Shown: positions 18,696 through 30,400, counted from the first letter of the stretch. The stretch: DNA of 43,531 nucleotides from Saprolegnia diclina VS20 (GCF_000281045.1 NW_008246107.1:341221-384751); one strand, 5' to 3'. Notes: generated by a model from the letters alone, not told the origin. A program made the numbers and translations.

Positions 18696-20481
18696 ATGAA
18701 CCGCGTCCTGGCCGCCGACGGCGCGTCCGCGCCGCTGACGATCGAGCGCGTCCTGCTCTGCACGCTGCTGCTCATCCTCTTCGTCGTCATCCTCGAGGCC
18801 GGCCTGCACAAGCTCACGCACGCCTGCAAGCGCCACCACAAGTACTACGAGATGCTCAACAAGACCACCGGCGGTACACAACACCAATGCATATAAGCAC
18901 ATCTCAGCGTGCCGCTGCGTAGAGCTCATGATTGTCGGTCTCATCTACGTGCTCGTAAAAGCCACAACGTACGTTGGCGCCATCCAGTCGTACGGCGTCG
19001 AGTACTACTCGATGGACGCGGCCGACATGCTCATCTTCTTCGTGGCGCTCTTCCTCGTTGCGCAGTCGCTCGTCATCTTTACGCGACTCCGGTCGTCCAA
19101 CTCGAAGATGGATTCGCTCTCGATCACGACCGCGTCTGGTTTGCTGCACATGGCCAAGGAGACGGAGGACGTCATGGCGGCCGAGCGCGCGTGGTGGTGC
19201 CGGCGGCGCCGCGCCACCGGTCGCCTCCACCGGCTCTGCGAGCACAAGCTTCTCGAAGCGTTCTTCCGCGAGTCGTATGAGCTTCCGAGCGCGTTCTCGT
19301 TCGCCAAGTACATTCGCGAGATCCAGGACAGCCAGATTGTGGATCTGATCGAGATTGACTTTACCACCTGGACACTGCTCCTCGTGCTCATGGCGTCCTT
19401 CTTTGGCTGCACGGGCGAGCTCCAAGCGCACAGCGTGTACCGCAACCACTTCCATGTCGACTCGGACGAGTACATCGCCGCCGAAGAGCTTGAACACAAG
19501 CGGTTTGTGGTCTTTGGCGTCTTTGCGTCGACGTTGACGATCGCGATGACGCTCATGCTCTTGTACCTCCGCCGGCTCAACCACGCGCTCGTTCTGCACG
19601 CGCAGACCAAGGCGCTCGGCTTGTCCGCCGACCCCGAAGGCTACGCGACCTCGCGCAAGGCGACCCGCGAGTCGCTCCTCGAGGCCATTCGCGCTCTCTC
19701 GATCAGCGAGAGCAACCAGCCGCCCCTTACGTCCAACGAGGCCATCACCCAGATGCGCATCGTCTCGGAAAAGGTGCAGAAGGGCGTCAAGCACCGCCAC
19801 GGCTTCCTGGCGCACAACCTGCTCGTGCAGCTCCTCTTGACGTGCTTCCGCTTCGTGACGTGCGCGCGTCACGCCAAGAGCGCCAACACGCTCCACGCCA
19901 AGAACGCCGACTTGCGCCTCCCGCTGCCCTTTTCGCGCAAAGCGGCGCAGTTTTTTCTGCATTTTTTCCTCATCGTCAACGGGTTGTACTATGGCATGCT
20001 CCTCACGTGCGTGGTCCCCGCGCTCCACGGAACCTCGCCGCTCATTTTGCTGCCGCTCGTGGCGCCCTTGCTTCTCAACACGTTTGTGCTGGCGCCGCGC
20101 CTCGTGCGCCACTTTGCGCTCCTCGACGGCGCGTGGCAGGTGGACCCGACCAAGCTCTCGCGGGTCATCGACCATCTGAGCGAAGTCGAGGAGCTCAAGG
20201 GCGCAATGGTCGAGCAGATCAACAAGTACCTCGCCGACACCAACCAAGACACGAACGACATCAAGGCCGCGCTCCTCAAGCTCGACGCGGACGACGGCGT
20301 GCGCGACGGCTACGTGGACATTGACGCCTTCCGGAGCACGCTCAACACGTTTGGCTTCAAGTTTTCGCGCCACAAGTTCCACACGCTCGTGCTTCTCGAG
20401 TACGAGACCCGCGGCCCGACCGTCAAGTACGAAGGCCTCTTGAACGCGCTCACGAAGCAGCCCGAGGTCACCGTGGTCTAG
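18696..20481 (+). CDS. MLO-like multi-pass membrane protein with EF-hand-like C-terminus
   Basis: Exons 18696-18873 and 18923-20481; a 49-nt phase-1 intron; 578 aa. The first 70 residues fit the start of MLO proteins: a membrane helix (about 20-36), a basic stretch with HKLTHACKRHHK, and KTTGELMIVGLIYVL across the splice site, the counterpart of the plant ELMLLGFISLLL motif. Further hydrophobic segments give about seven membrane helices. A long loop after helix 3 contains WWCRRRRATGR. The C-terminal cytosolic part has two acidic loops, LDADDGVRDGYVDIDAF and LEYETRGPTVKYEGL, resembling a degenerate EF-hand pair. MLO proteins are calcium-linked, calmodulin-binding membrane proteins, so a calcium-responsive role is inferred. 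The family assignment is by motif and topology only. Confidence 0.7.
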
Positions 20482-20753
20482 CTACCTCCTTGATATATTG
20501 CCACCTTGCTATACATGTCCTTATATACGAGTTGCCACCCGTCCCTGAGCGAAGTGCCATGGTGGGATCAAAAACCAAAACTGTGTACTTGGAAGAAGAC
20601 CTATGGAAGATGTCGAAGCAAATGTCGAAATAACCCTTGGACAGTAAAATCTGTGCAAAGTTTAGTTAATAGCACCGTACTAAACCAACAGACAACTATT
20701 GTTTTGGAGACAAAGCAAAACAATGTTCGAACTCGTGCAATAACTAAACGAGA

Positions 20754-21209
20754 CTACTGCAACACGGCGGGGCTCTCAATGCTGGTTGTGTCAATCGAGT
20801 CTCGGCGGTACAGCTGCGTGTACACCAAGTAGACGGACGCACCCTGAATAAAGGCGCCTACAAAGAGGAAGACGACGCAAGCGTACGCGCCGGCGCAGCT
20901 CGAGATGGTGCAGTACGTGAACGCCCGGCTCGCAATGAGCCAGATCGCGGCGAGGAAGAGGAGGAGCCCAAAGCCGCCGTCGATGGCGCCTTTTGTGCGC
21001 AGCTCGAGCAAGATGGTCTTCTGGCGCAGCACAAAGACGACGTAAAAGGCCGTGTAGAGCAGCAGCGTGTACGAGAGGAGGAAGGCAAAGTCACCGCTGG
21101 CGATGCCTGTCACCACCGTGCTCGTGGCAAAGGTCGTGAGCGCGCAGAGGCCCATGGCCCCGCGCAGGAGCAGCTCGAGGTGGTTCTTATTGCGCAGAAC
21201 CGCGTCCAT
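20754..21209 (-). CDS. Small four-TM MARVEL-like membrane protein
   Basis: This single exon encodes 151 aa. Four hydrophobic helices at about 14-33, 42-62, 77-96 and 108-130 have short loops and a short polar tail. This spacing is that of MARVEL/tetraspan vesicle proteins. Charged residues at helix ends (RQKTILLELRTKG between helices 2 and 3) fit a cytosolic middle loop. The ATG at 21209 is chosen because the open frame upstream is polar, repetitive and unlike protein, although it has no stop back to about 21530. It converges with the MLO-like gene across 272 nt that hold no other gene. The function, perhaps membrane trafficking, is a guess from topology. Confidence 0.75.
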   Translation of the reverse strand: MDAVLRNKNHLELLLRGAMGLCALTTFATSTVVTGIASGDFAFLLSYTLLLYTAFYVVFVLRQKTILLELRTKGAIDGGFGLLLFLAAIWLIASRAFTYCTISSCAGAYACVVFLFVGAFIQGASVYLVYTQLYRRDSIDTTSIESPAVLQ

Positions 21210-21949
21210 ATTGTACTCGTAGTGCTCTGAGGAATGACCAGCCTGCCGACGACGACGACGATCGCCTGTCTGCCCCGGATCCGCAGTTCGAAGTGGGTGA
21301 CAACCAAACTTCGAAGAAACAATATCGAGTTTCACGGTGACGACATGGAATGTAAGAGGAGGTACCCACTTTTGGCACGCGCAACTGGATCTCGGGGTAA
21401 AACTGGTTTGTCCCACAAGGCGTGGACAACGACCAGGCGACGGTGGAAGAGGAGCGGCATCGCTGAGCAAAGCGCCTGCAGGCCATGGGAACTCGTGAAG
21501 TATATATTCCCTTAGTGTACTAGAAGCCAACGGTACTGCAAGGTGCTTTTAGCGGGTACCGTAGAGAACCAACTTGGTCCCACCTCGTCGGGATCAGCTC
21601 TGTCGTTGACCTCGTGCGATCTGACTCTTCGCGCTCGTGCGTAACGCATTACCGTATAAAACCTCATTCGCCTCGAGCTATTCTCCTTCCCTTGTACAAG
21701 CATGGCAGCAGCTAGCACCGCGTGCGTCTCGCCCTTGATCATAGGGTCATGAGCATGCATCGGCGAGTTCTCTCGGGAGAGATCACGGTTTTCTTTTGGG
21801 ACAAAATAGGGTGCAGGTAAAACCCTCTTTTGTCACGACCAACACTGGTGGCATCCCGAGCAAGCGGTTTGCGTTTTTGCGTCGGTCGACCAGCGTCGGC
21901 GTCGTCTTAGTTAGTTGCGTCGTAGTACTACGGTCCCGATCTTAGTTGG
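21210..21949. other. Divergent promoter region, 0.74 kb
   Basis: This lies between the MARVEL-like gene (-) and the makorin gene (+). It contains a TATA-like TATAAAA near 21655 and a long imperfect inverted repeat at 21800-21834. No further gene is seen. Confidence 0.45.
21800..21834. repeat. 13-bp imperfect inverted repeat upstream of makorin
   Basis: GACAAAATAGGGT (21800-21812) pairs with ACCCTCTTTTGTC (21822-21834) with one mismatch and a 9-nt loop. It ends 115 nt before the makorin ATG and could be a hairpin in the 5' UTR or a binding site. Confidence 0.4.
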
Positions 21950-23330
21950 ATGAGCGGGTCGACTAAACGAGCCGTGTGCACCTTCCACCTGCAGAACGCG
22001 TGCAGCAAGGGCTCGTCCTGCCGCTTCGAGCACTCGGCGCGGCCGCCATGCAAGTTCTTCCGCGACGGCAAGTGCTCCATGGGCGCTGCCTGCCGCTTCG
22101 CCCACAGCAGCGCCGGGTCCGAGCCGTCCATCGTCGCGTGCTCGCTGCCAATGGACCAGCGCACCGACAACAACTCTGCGCCCCATCCGTCGAGCGTCAA
22201 GTCGACGCACAATCAGTCGAGCATCCAGTCGCAGCCCAACCAGTCGAGCAGCGTCGTCTCGCAGCCCAAGTCGGACTCGAACCGGATCATGACGGGTCAA
22301 ATCAATGGCCACGCGTTCGAGGTCGAGATCCTCGACCCTGCTAACGTCCCGAGCTTTGCGCGCCGCGACTACGACGAAGAGACCGACTACTCGTACGTCG
22401 AGCCCGACTCGATTGACGACGGCCCAACTGAGTACGACACGTTCGTCTCGGCGCGCAACCAGTTCCAGGAGCAGCTCGACGACCTCGCGCGCAAGATGGC
22501 CGCGCTCACGGACGACGGCGACGAGACCGACTCGAGCACCCTTCAGCATCGGCCGTCCTTCGAGCACTGCGACTACTCGGACATCCAGCCGGCCGCGCCG
22601 CCGTGCGTGCAACACACTCTAATAGGCGCGTTATGGCTTCTTCGTAGGAAGCAATGCAAGTTCCATCTGCAAGGCGCGTGCCGCTTTGGCGACGCCTGCA
22701 TCTACTCGCACGCCCGCGGCCTCTCGTCGGACGAAGGACTGCTCATGGACAAGGTATGTCCCATGTCCTCCGCCTACTCATCTGTCGTTGCAGGAGCTGC
22801 ATGCATCACAAGACGTCGAGTGCAACATCTGCATGGACCTTGTTCTCCGCGCCGGCGAGCGCTTTGGCCTGCTGCCCAACTGCTTCCACGCCTTTTGCCT
22901 CAAGTGCATTCGGGACAAGGACCGGGACGTGGTACTCTCGAGGAATCGAGTTCTCCGTCTTATGCGCGCTGTAGCTGCGGCAATGCCCCGTCTGCGCCGC
23001 CGACGCCCCGTTCATCGTTCCCTGCAACCGGTTCATCGCGGACCCGTCACGGAAACAACAAATCCTGGCCGACTACAAGGTTGCAACTCTATTTCACCCT
23101 GTGTTTACTTACGATGGCACAGGCCAACCTCGCGACGATCCCGTGTCGCCACTTCAACCTCGGCCGGTGCGCTCCTTTTCGCTGATGGACCCGAAAATTC
23201 ACGACAAAATAGGGGCAAATGTCCGTTTGGGCATGGCTGCTTTTACGAACACCGGTTCCCGGACGGTAGGCTCGCGGTGCGCAGTGGCCTCGAGAAGCCG
23301 CCGCTCGGCCGACGCCTCCAGAGTGCATGA
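21950..23330 (+). CDS. MKRN: Makorin-type RING E3 ubiquitin ligase
   Basis: Six exons: 21950-22602, 22648-22753, 22794-22931, 22975-23079, 23123-23166, 23213-23330; introns 45, 40, 43, 43 and 46 nt; 387 aa. Domains in order: CCCH fingers at residues 10-28 and 34-52; a Ser/Gln-rich and then acidic linker; a third CCCH (CKFHLQGACRFGDACIYSH); a C3HC4 RING starting CNICMD, with CFHAFCLKC and ending CPVC; and a final CCCH split across the last intron (CRHFNLGR / GKCPFGHGCFYEH) followed by FPDGR, as in makorins. Splicing is needed to restore the CPVC half of the RING and the last finger, which supports the model. Makorins ubiquitylate targets and bind RNA through the CCCH fingers. The Cys-His makorin motif usually found between finger 3 and the RING is missing. 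Confidence 0.9.
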
Positions 23331-23377
23331 TCCTTCACTAGCCAATCGTAAAACAAAAATACTCTTAACGGCGTGTG

Positions 23378-26214
23378 TTATGCCTCCATGCCGTGCTGCC
23401 GCCCGCCCTCGATGGCTTTGGTCCAGCGCTTGTGCCGCACGCCCGACCGCAGCTTCTTCCACGCCTTGGCGTCCTGCGCAAACTCGATGCGGAGCTGCGC
23501 GCGCTTGATCGACTCGGCCGAGGCGACGGCGGCCCACGCCTGGAAGGCCTCCCGCCGTCGGCGCCAGTCGTCCGTCGTCGCTCGCCAAATGCGAAACGCG
23601 TCGACGCGCCGGTGTCGAAGCGCCCGCATCTGAATGCTGCGGAACTGGACGCGCCGGAGGGTGTTGGTCATCCATTCGACAAAGTAATTGAGCAGCAGCG
23701 CGCGCGGCGACAGCAACGACGGCAGTGGCGGCGTCAGAACGACTGCTGGTACTGCCACGTCATCAAACTCCTCGCTCATATAGTACGCGGTGGTTTCCTC
23801 CGACGCCAAGGACGCCGGACATGTCGGCAACGGGATGACCAAAGCGACGGGGACGTCTTCGTCGGCGGCTTCGAGGGGCTGGAGATAGGATGCATCTGCC
23901 GACGTGGTGCGGTAGACGCGAAGAACCCACTTGGCAATGAACCGCCCGGCGGCCCGCGTGCGCAAGTGCTTGTCGATGGCTTCTTGGATGCACTGGACGA
24001 CGACGCCACCCATGAGCTGCGCCGTGCGCTCACGGAGAAGCCGCATTTTCCGTTGCTTCTCGCGGTACTCGAGCCATTTTGACTGGATAGCGACGGCGGC
24101 TCGGTGGCGACGGCGCCAGCACCGCTTGCGTCGCCGCCAAAACGTAGCGAGGATACTGGCGGCTGTGTGGTGTCGTCTCTGGAGCTGACGGTGCAGATGG
24201 CACCGCCATGCGTGCTGGAGCGTCGTTGCTGCCGACTGCCGGTGCTGAAGGAGACACCAACGCCGGTGGTCGAGGCTGCGTCGACGGTGACGCGCCGACA
24301 GCGTTGACGGCGCTGCTTCCACCAACAGCATATCGAGGCGAGGTACGACGTTGACAACGAGGTCTCCAGGCGCAGGCGACTGCAGCGGCGCGTCGGGGGC
24401 GGCGGCGCATTCGAATTCGAGCAGACAGGTAGCCAGCGTTCCTGGCGCCAGCAGCGCATGCGATACGGACCGTCCTGCTCGCACTAACGGAGCTTGAGGC
24501 CTTGCGCGCACGTCGGCCATCGAGGCCAGTCGTTTTGACGGCTTTGCCCCTAATCGCGCCTTGGCACTCGGGCGTACGTGGTCCATCAACGGCGTTGGTG
24601 ACCGTTCCGTAGCCGGCGGTGACGCCGGTGGACTCGCTGCTGGCTCGGGTAGGTCGATACTCGCTGCTGGCTCGGGTAGGTCGATACTCGTTGCTGCTGG
24701 AGCTGTGGCGGTCGTGGCTGGGGCCGTGCTGGTTGTTGCTGAAACCAAAATGGTTGCTGCCTTGGTCACAGAGTGCTTGGTTCGCACTGTTGATGCGAGG
24801 TGATGTTGCTTGGCTGGTTTCTTCACAGGCGACGTTGTCGTTCGTGCTACTTTCGGGGACTTGAGCGGCTCGAGTCTCTTTTTTCTTTTGCGTTTTGTGG
24901 TGGGAGATACAGACATTGTCGGCTCCGGACTCGGTTCCACGCGGTGCACCTCGGTTGTTGGCTCGTCGACAGTGACGTCGTCATCCAATGCCACGAGCGC
25001 CCGCAGCGTCTGGAGCCGCCCAGTGATGCTCCGGAGCACATCGTCGTCGTCTTCTGTCGGAATGATCTCGACGATATCCGCCGCAGACTCGAGAGGCTCC
25101 GGCGTCGGAGCTCTCAGAGCCGCCTTTGGGGTCGCTAGTACCGGCGTTGCCAGGGCCCATGACGGCTCAACGTCTCGTCTGTCATCTACAGTTTTCGCTT
25201 TCGGCTGCTCATTGCCCGTGGCTTCATCAAGCACACGCAGCTGCGTCTGAAGCTGCCCGGCGGCGGTCGTCACGTCGTTGCAGAGCTCAAAAATGCGCTG
25301 AAGCTCCGACATGGAGCTGCTCGTGTCCACGCGGCGGCGACGTCGAGCAGCCGACGGCGGCGAGGTCTTGGCTGGTTCCGCCTCGACCTTGGTCTCTGTG
25401 GAGGGCGGTGGTCGGTGCTTGGAACGCCTTGTGCGAAGCGTTGGCGCCTCGGCCTCGGCGCTCTCGCTGACGTTCCACTGCAGCGGCGCGACGGTGCGCA
25501 TCGGCGTCAGCGCGTCGACCAGAATTTCTTCGCGCACAATGTGTACCATCGCACGGACTACCCGCGTCGCCAGCACCGGGTCGACGACGCTGGCATCCTC
25601 ACCGAACCGGACGCGGCGCACGATGCAGGAGACCATGTCGTCCGAGAGCTCGTCGCTGCTCGCGAGGCGCCGAAGCTGCGGCGCGGTGAGGTTGAGCGAC
25701 GTAAAGAACGGGTTGCTGCACAGACTCGAGAGCCCGAGAATGCTGTCGGCCAAAACGCTGTCCAAAAAGTCGGTATCGGACCGGACCTACGCGCAGTGTA
25801 AGTACAAAGTGCTCAAACTCAATGAAATAAATTGACCTTGAGAAGGTAGTTGGCGCCATGCCAGAGGTAGCGCCGACCGCTGTCGGTCGCGGCGCGCTGC
25901 CACGTGGCGATGGCCTCGACGACCGCGAGCGTGCACAGGCGCAGCAGCGGCAAGAAGGACAAGAGCAGCGCGGCGTCCACTGCGTGGTGCTGCACCGTCT
26001 CGAGAAGCTCCGAGATGCACTCTTCGCGCTGCAAGATGTGCTGCAGGATCGCGAGCTTGACGTGCGAGGTGCCTTGGTCGTCCGTCGGTGGCGTCGGTCG
26101 CGCCGCCTTGGCCGACGACGGCCGGACGCGCTTCGTTTTGAGAATCTGAGCCAGAGACCTTAGACAAGGTAGGCTGAAGATCATGGGTTGTCGCACCTTG
26201 GTACCGAGCTCCAT
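23378..26214 (-). CDS. IQ-motif / Sfi1-like repeat protein
   Basis: Exons: 26214-25837 (possibly split by a 51-nt intron at 26196-26146) and 25786-23378, joined over a 50-nt intron; about 911-928 aa. The N-terminal 200 residues are helical. The middle (about 240-560) is low-complexity Ser/Pro/Thr/Ala with Lys-rich patches (TKRKRKKR), probably disordered. After that come IQ-like helices (SAATTLQHAWRCHLHRQ; AAVAIQSKWLEYREKQRK), which bind calmodulin or centrin. The C-terminal 100 residues have spaced aromatic helices (FRIWRATTDDWRRRREAF, FQAWAAVA) like the W-containing repeats of Sfi1, a centrin-binding spindle-pole/basal-body protein. A centriole, basal body or cytoskeletal role is inferred. 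Its stop lies 47 bp from that of makorin. The first-exon intron is uncertain: the unspliced frame is also open. Confidence 0.7.
24634..24687. repeat. 27-bp perfect tandem duplication in the IQ gene
   Basis: Two identical 27-bp units, 24634-24660 and 24661-24687, encode two copies of SIDLPEPAA in the disordered Pro/Ala-rich part. Perfect identity suggests a recent duplication and a length-polymorphic site. Confidence 0.85.
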
Positions 26215-26440
26215 CCTACGCGGGCGATGTTGGCATCGCGTATATTATGGCCGTCAATATGTATTTTTAGCGCCATTCAAGTCCACAGACAAATATGATA
26301 TCGTCTACAATCTACACAACTTGTCCAACCTTCTACATACTAGTTAAAGCACGTCCTCCATCGCTGCGGCTGACGCAGTGGTTCATGGCTGCCACGGCAA
26401 GGTGCCGACGTTGGAGCAAGATACCAGAATCGCCGCTTTG

Positions 26441-26463
26441 GATTGGCCTATATCCAGCCAATC
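26441..26463. promoter_or_regulatory. Facing CCAAT pair in a bidirectional promoter
   Basis: GATTGGC and GCCAATC form a perfect inverted pair around 9 nt containing TATATC. The pair lies 45-67 nt before the methyltransferase ATG, within the 293-nt gap to the divergent IQ gene, which has no other obvious box. Confidence 0.45.
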
Positions 26464-26507
26464 ATCGTCGCCGATGACGGCCGCGCAATTCGACTTTGGC
26501 TGGCGCG

Positions 26508-27387
26508 ATGCACAAATGGCTGGGCATCGTCCACTCGGACTCGGAGGCCGAGAGCTCCGACTCGGACTCGGACCTCTTTGACGCAGCGGACAACAGCGCG
26601 CAGCGGGCGCGGGCCAAAGCCTACGCCGACGACATTGCCAGCCGACGCTGGGGCCTCTCGCACCGCGACCGCGCCGGCCTCGCCGAAGGCCAGCTCGCGC
26701 TCACGCCCACGATCGCCGTCGCGTTCGCCGAAGAACTCGGACAGCAGCGCCGCGTGTGGGACTGCGCACTCGTTCTCTCCAAGTTCCTCACGAACTCTGC
26801 GTACTTTGCGCCGGTATGGCGTCCATCGTAATGGTCATCGCCATATCGCTAAGAACGGAGATAGGACTACTTTGCGGGCAAGCGCGTCATCGAGCTCGGC
26901 TGCGGCATTGGCGTCCCGGGCATCTCGGCCGCGCTCCTGGGTGCCTCCGACGTCGTTCTTACCGACATGGTGCGCTTTCAAGCGGTTTAAAGACGGCTCT
27001 TATCTCGCGTTGTAGGCCGTCGCGCTGCCGTGGATCAACGTCAACATTGCGAAGAACCGCGTTGAGCACATTGCACGAGCCGAGACGCTGCTCTGGGGTC
27101 CGTCGCCAAGCGCGTCGCTCGGCGCGTTTGACGTGATCTTGTGCTCCGACTTGATCTACGGCGACGAAGAGCTCTCGCAGCTGCTCGTGGCGACGATCCG
27201 CGCTCTCTCGCACGCCACCACCGTCGTCGTCTCGGCGTACGAAGCGCGCGCCGCGGGAAACCAAGGCGCGCACTTCCTCGCTGCCATCGCCGCGTCGCAC
27301 GACGTCGAGCGAGTGCCCCACGATGCGCTCGACGCCGTGTACCAGTCGGCGAATCTCCACGTGCAGCTCCTCCGGCCACGCGCATAA
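26508..27387 (+). CDS. METTL21-like protein lysine methyltransferase
   Basis: Three exons: 26508-26813, 26865-26969, 27016-27387; introns 51 and 46 nt, both phase 0; 260 aa. The N-terminal 30 residues are Ser/Asp-rich and acidic. VWDCALVLSKFL (83-94) is the family's pre-motif WDxAxVLxxxL. IELGCGIGVPGI (111-122) is the SAM-binding motif I, LTDMAVALPWINVN the acidic and following motif, and FDVILCSDLIYGDEE (175-189) contains the DxxY signature of seven-beta-strand lysine methyltransferases. Members methylate chaperones or translation factors; the substrate here cannot be told. The stop is 61 bp from the 3' end of the convergent armadillo gene. It shares a promoter region with the IQ gene. Confidence 0.88.
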
Positions 27388-27448
27388 CTCCAACGATAAC
27401 CGAATCCAGCGCACGGTTGCTATACCATTGATTACAAAGAAATTGGAT

Positions 27449-30400
27449 CTATGATGAGGACGACGCCGCGTCACGCTCGAGTTGCGGCAGCGCCATCATC
27501 ATGAGGACGTTCTGCCGACTGTGCCGGCGATTGGTTTTCATGTGGCGGTCGAACGGCTTGGTGCGGCCGTACTCTTCGCTCTCGGCGGTCGCCACGACGG
27601 GCAGCGGCGGCGTCTCAATGTCCTTCTTGTCCGAGTCGATGCCGAGTACGATGCTCGTATCGCGCTCGCTCGCGCACTCGACTTGGCAGCGCGCGTCCTT
27701 GACGTCCTGGATGGCCGGCAGCGGCCCTCGGATGCGGCTCATGGCCATCGGGTCGGCCGTCAAGTCCCACGTCACGTCGGCGGCATTTGGCACTTGCACG
27801 ACGTAGTTGACCCAGCGCACGTCCCGGTACGTCTGTCGACAGAGGCCTTTGGACGTGGTGAGATACGCTGGCGTCTTGTGCGGCAGTCGCGAGACCTTGC
27901 CTTCTTCGCGCTCGCCCTACGCTCCGTCGTAAAATGAGAACGGGATAAGTCATTCATGAAACGCGACCTCGTGCACGGCCGTGTCGGCGTGGTCGAGACC
28001 CGAGAGCAGAGCTTCGATCAGGCCAGGCTCCATCGTGGCCGAGTCTTCGGCCGCCAACCGGTGCAGCGTCACCGAGCACGTCTGGTTGATAAATCGATAC
28101 GTTGGATTCTACTGCATTGTCTGAGCGACTACAGTCTCCGCGCCACATACCGCGCCGAACCGTCCGTGGATATCGAGGAGCACTTGAAGTACCCCGAGGT
28201 CGAGCAGTCCTTGGCGCAGGCGCTTGAGCTTGGTCAAGTTGGCGACGGCCACGCAGACCTCAGCGCACATGCGGGCATACCGCGCCTCGTCCGCATCCGC
28301 TGCGAACGCGTGCAGCATGGCCGTGAGCCATCCGAGGCCGTTCATGAGCTGGCTGGAGGCGGCCGCGTTCTCCGCCGGCGTGAGTGGCGCGTTGGGGTGG
28401 CGGTGCACGTGCTGCAGCAGCACTTGGTGGTGGTGATGGTGAGGATGATGATGGTGCAGCGCGTCGGCAACAGTGGCGCTCAGAGACAAATTGCGCAAGA
28501 GCACGGTTGCGCAGAGGTAGAGCTCTGCAAACGCCACTGGCGTCGGCGGCAGCGGTCGCGCGGTTTCCATGAGCGTGTGCACCGCCGAGACAACGTTGCT
28601 GGCAAAGAGGATGTGGTGGCTGCCGACGTGCGACGAGAGGTGACCAAGGCACGCGAGGCAGTCGAGGACCAGCGACGACGTGGGCAAACTGCCCGCGCAG
28701 AGCACCAGACACAGCTCCACCGCGCGCTGGCTCGCAACGAGACCGACACCCTCGGGCTTTTGACTCAAGACACGGCAAGTGGCCGCCGCCACGGCACTTA
28801 GCTCGATCTTGGACCAAAAGGCGGCAGGTAGCAACTGCCAGCGCGCCACAACCTACAATATGGTAGAATAAGAAGGCTGGTGGTGGAGATACCTGCGTCT
28901 GGAGCAGGTGCAGGGCGAGCGTATCGTCGAGTGCGAGGTTGTGGAGTGTCTTGAGTATCGCGATGGCAGTCTCGGTCTCGAGGTGCGGCGTGTGGAGAAC
29001 GATGAGGAGCGCGTCGGCGACATTGAGCTGCTGAAACAAATGCACGAGCTCCGTCACGAGCGAGCAGTTGCCGAGGGCTTGAGCGGCGAGCCGCCGGACG
29101 GTCTCGTGGCCCGACGTCATAAAGACCAAGAGCAAGCTCAGCAGGTTCCGCGTGCACATCTAGCACCAGTGATACGTCAGGCAAGAGTCAACCAGTGACC
29201 GTACCACTTCGGCGTTGCCCAAGTGCAAGGTGAGGTTGCGCACCGTCATGGCCGCGCTCGCGCGCGTCTCCACGTCGCCGTCGCAGAGCGCTCGCAAGAT
29301 GTCGACGACCTGCGCGTTGGTGATGAGCTCCTTGTGGTTGGCTTCGCGAGCGCTGAGGTTGCAGAGGAGCCCGACCGCGTACCTACTTCGCCTAAGCGCT
29401 TGGCGCGTAGCAGTGACAGTGTACCGGCGGCTGTCGACGTTGAGGAAGTGCAGCATGCGCTTCCGTCGCCCGCTCACCCCCGTGAAGAGGAAGGGCGTCA
29501 CGCCGAGCTTGAGCAGCGTCTCGTGGTGGCCCGCGTGGTCGCTGAGGTTGAAGAGTGCGTGCAGACAGAGCGAGAGCGTCTCCTCGAGGCCGCTGAGCCC
29601 GTTGGTCTGCAGCTGCGCGAGCTTTAGGAACGAGTAGAGCACGCCTTCCTCGATCACTTGATGCTACGTCCCATGAGGAAACTATCGAGTTGATGCATCG
29701 GACCCGCGACGTCGGGTGGGACAAGAGGTTGTAGAGCGTCTTGGCATGCACCTGAATAGCGTCGCTCGAGTTGGAGCGCAAGAGCGCGACAACGACAAAG
29801 TCCTTGAGCTCCTCCGCGCTCCATATGCACCTAGAGACGCGTCATCGACCCGATTCGTCAAAAGCGGGCGAGAGACCCTGCGATGGCCACGTTGCAGGCT
29901 GCGATCGCCGCGTTCTGCTGACACACGGACGCGCGCCCGAGCTTATTGAGGGCATGCGCTAGCCCGTGGGTGGTGAGGAGCAGGTCGCGCCCCGCCGCCG
30001 TGAACGAGACGATCGCGAACGTCGACGCGCAGGCCATGAGCGTCGCCGGGTCTTCGCTCTCGTTGCAGGCTTCGACGAGCACTAGCCAAAGCAACGATAA
30101 TGAAGGAATTTCACGCGGTAGAGATACCGGCGAGGGCTTGCGCGCTCGTGTGTTCGGACGCACACACGTGGTAGAGCGTGCTCGTGCAGAAGGCCTGCGT
30201 GCCCATGGTGTAGGTCGTCTGCGTCTGCAGTGTCGACCGGCTCAGGCGCAGAATGGCGTCTTGGATCGGCGCAGCGTAGAGGACAGCCGCCCACTCGGCT
30301 TCGATGCCGCCGTCGTCGTTGTGGAAGAGCCACAAGAGCGTGCGCGAGAGCGCAAAGAGGATACCTAGATAACACTCTTGGATAGGATAGATGACGATTA

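Noticed and set aside
18904-20382. 492-codon minus-strand open frame
   Set aside because: It is antisense to the MLO-like gene with Arg/Glu/Val-rich composition and no domain.
28420-28460. GGTGGTGGTGATGGTG-like microsatellite
   Set aside because: It is the antisense view of the His run in exon 15 of the armadillo gene, so it is coding and not a separate repeat feature.
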